This document shows, piece after piece, positions 5,738 through 6,860 of a stretch of DNA of 6,860 bases (positions are counted from its first letter, which is position 1; the number at the start of each line of letters is the position of its first letter). This stretch comes from an uncultured Porphyromonadaceae bacterium. GTDB lineage: Bacteria; Bacteroidota; Bacteroidia; Bacteroidales; Muribaculaceae. The notes under the pieces were generated by a model. That model was not told the origin of the DNA. It worked only from the letters and a program-made list of their open reading frames with translations, and ran no database searches. The stretch is from NCBI GenBank assembly GCA_947175225.1, contig CAMWLX010000190.1:1-6860 (forward strand), read 5' to 3'. The position numbers and the translations under genes were made by a program.

Positions 5738-6790
5738 ATGAATATACTTGTGACCGGCGCTGCCGGATTTATTGGAAGTGCGGTTTGCCGCCGCCTTCTC
5801 GACAAGGGTGACACTGTCGTTGGCCTTGACAATATCAATGATTACTATGACCCCGAACTTAAGTATGGACGTCTGAAGGAATTGGGAATCGCAAAAGAAG
5901 ACGTAGCTTGGTATAAATTTGCGAAAAGCACTTCCGATGAACGCTTCTCTTTCATCCGCATGAACTTAGAGGATACTCAAGCTATGCAGATGCTCTTTGC
6001 CAATGGCAATTTTGACTTGGTAGTGAACTTAGGCGCCCAAGCCGGCGTACGCTATTCCATCACTAACCCACAGGCTTATATCGAAAGCAACATCGATGGC
6101 TTCATCAATATTCTTGAAGGATGCCGCCATAATAAGGTGAAACATCTTGTCTATGCTTCTTCATCAAGCGTATACGGACTCAACGGTCAGGTTCCTTTCT
6201 CAGAACATCATGGTATCGCACACCCCGTCAGTCTCTATGCCGCTACAAAGAAAAGCAATGAACTTATGGCACATGCCTACTCTAAGCTCTATGATCTTCC
6301 GACAACAGGACTCCGATTCTTCACTGTCTATGGACCTTGGGGACGCCCGGATATGTCACCGTTCCTATTCATTGATGCCATATTGCACGACCGGCCCATA
6401 AAAGTCTTCAACAACGGAGATATGCTCCGCGACTTCACCTATATTGATGATATCGTAGAAGGTATAGTAAGAATATGCGATGTAATTCCGGAAGGCAATA
6501 AGGATTGGGATGAGACCAATCCCGACCCTGCTACCTCCCCTGCCCCATATCGCGTATACAATATTGGCAACCAACAGCCAACGCGCCTGATGGACTATAT
6601 CAAATGCATCGAGAATGCCATCGGACGTGAGGCAAAGAAGAATTTCTTGCCGATGCAGCCAGGAGATGTATATCAGACATATGCCGACTCCTCAGCACTC
6701 GGCGAAGCTACCGGATTCAAGCCAGATACCAAGCTTCAGGATGGCATCAACCGCACGGTAGCATGGTTTAAACAATACTACAATCTTTAA
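5738..6790 (+). CDS. NAD-dependent UDP-glucuronate 4-epimerase family protein
   Basis: This cytoplasmic extended short-chain dehydrogenase/reductase most likely interconverts UDP-glucuronate and UDP-galacturonate for capsule or lipopolysaccharide synthesis. The 350-residue product fits the family length. Visible elements are the Rossmann TGAAGFIG at 6-13, acidic D31 for the NAD ribose in GLDNINDYYD (a typical family segment), and NLGAQAGVRYS at 97-107, where the usual His at the first position is Asn. SSSSVYG follows at 141-147, then the catalytic YAATK at 167-171 (Tyr167, Lys171), FFTVYGPWGRPDM, RDFTYIDDIVEG and the C-terminal GDVYQTYAD. The frame stays open for 54 codons further upstream, but the promoter box falls inside that extension and the Rossmann fold starts right at MNILVTG, so the 5738 ATG is chosen. 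AAAGGA lies 1 nt before the ATG, too close for a normal ribosome site. It is transcribed divergently from the ATPase. Epimerases of this family with other UDP-sugar substrates cannot be excluded. Confidence 0.9.
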   Translation: MNILVTGAAGFIGSAVCRRLLDKGDTVVGLDNINDYYDPELKYGRLKELGIAKEDVAWYKFAKSTSDERFSFIRMNLEDTQAMQMLFANGNFDLVVNLGAQAGVRYSITNPQAYIESNIDGFINILEGCRHNKVKHLVYASSSSVYGLNGQVPFSEHHGIAHPVSLYAATKKSNELMAHAYSKLYDLPTTGLRFFTVYGPWGRPDMSPFLFIDAILHDRPIKVFNNGDMLRDFTYIDDIVEGIVRICDVIPEGNKDWDETNPDPATSPAPYRVYNIGNQQPTRLMDYIKCIENAIGREAKKNFLPMQPGDVYQTYADSSALGEATGFKPDTKLQDGINRTVAWFKQYYNL

Positions 6791-6794
6791 TCTT

Positions 6795-6815
6795 AATTGA
6801 GAATTGAGAATTGAG
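6795..6815. repeat. Three tandem copies of heptamer AATTGAG
   Basis: Immediately after the epimerase stop, AATTGAG occurs three times in perfect tandem (6795-6801, 6802-6808, 6809-6815). The unit length of 7 bp is not a multiple of 3 and lies outside coding sequence. It may be a simple-sequence tract of no function. Confidence 0.7.
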
Positions 6816-6816
6816 A

Positions 6817-6837
6817 TCTCTTCACTATGTAAAGAGA
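6817..6837 (+). terminator. Weak hairpin downstream of the epimerase gene
   Basis: TCTCTT (6817-6822) and AAGAGA (6832-6837) form a 6-bp stem with a 9-nt loop, 27 nt after the epimerase stop. It is AT-rich and lacks a following T-run (GTTGAAAAA instead), so termination here is only a possibility. Confidence 0.2.
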
Positions 6838-6860
6838 GTTGAAAAATATATCCGACTCAA

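Noticed and set aside
5524..5838. Minus-strand 104-codon open frame
   Set aside because: It overlaps the start of the epimerase, two promoters and the ATPase start, and its translation has no domain-like features.

Overview
The window looks like a chromosomal stretch from a Bacteroidota genome, most likely order Bacteroidales. The evidence is a PorQ-type outer-membrane protein of the type IX secretion system, a TonB C-terminal domain protein of the FPGG/YP..A type, and four promoters with the Bacteroidota -33/-7 architecture (TTTG-like box, 19-20 bp, TAnnTTTG). Shine-Dalgarno sequences are mostly absent, as is usual there. The genus cannot be fixed from the sequence alone.

Layout. At the left (1-2151, minus strand) the glycolytic enzyme GpmI is followed 27 bp downstream by the N-terminal 203 residues of a secreted 5'-nucleotidase-type metallophosphoesterase that runs off the left edge; the two probably form one transcription unit. 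A 361-bp divergent intergenic region holds the gpmI promoter and a perfect hairpin in the gpmI leader. porQ follows on the plus strand (2513-3550) and converges, with only 18 bp between stops, on a minus-strand gene (3569-4012) for an exported, stand-alone TonB_C-domain protein with its own promoter.

From 4013 to 4393 there is no annotated-size gene, but the plus strand carries two protein-like mini-ORFs joined by an ATGA stop/start overlap directly on a GGGAAAA heptamer. This is either a decayed gene with a frameshift or a small frameshifted or coupled locus. Next comes an AT-richer minus-strand gene for an Arch_ATPase-type (STAND-like) P-loop ATPase (4394-5557), probably accessory. A 180-bp divergent region with two convincing promoters separated by a GC-rich hairpin leads to a plus-strand UDP-glucuronate 4-epimerase-type sugar-nucleotide enzyme (5738-6790). 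It is followed by three perfect copies of a heptamer and a weak hairpin.

The genes are mostly independent housekeeping or envelope functions: glycolysis, periplasmic nucleotide or phosphate ester hydrolysis, T9SS attachment, a TonB-domain periplasmic protein, and surface polysaccharide precursor synthesis. I see no mobile-element gene, tRNA, rRNA or CRISPR array, and no convincing multi-gene novel system. The most unusual spots are the mini-ORF pair with its slippery heptamer and the orphan ATPase next to it.
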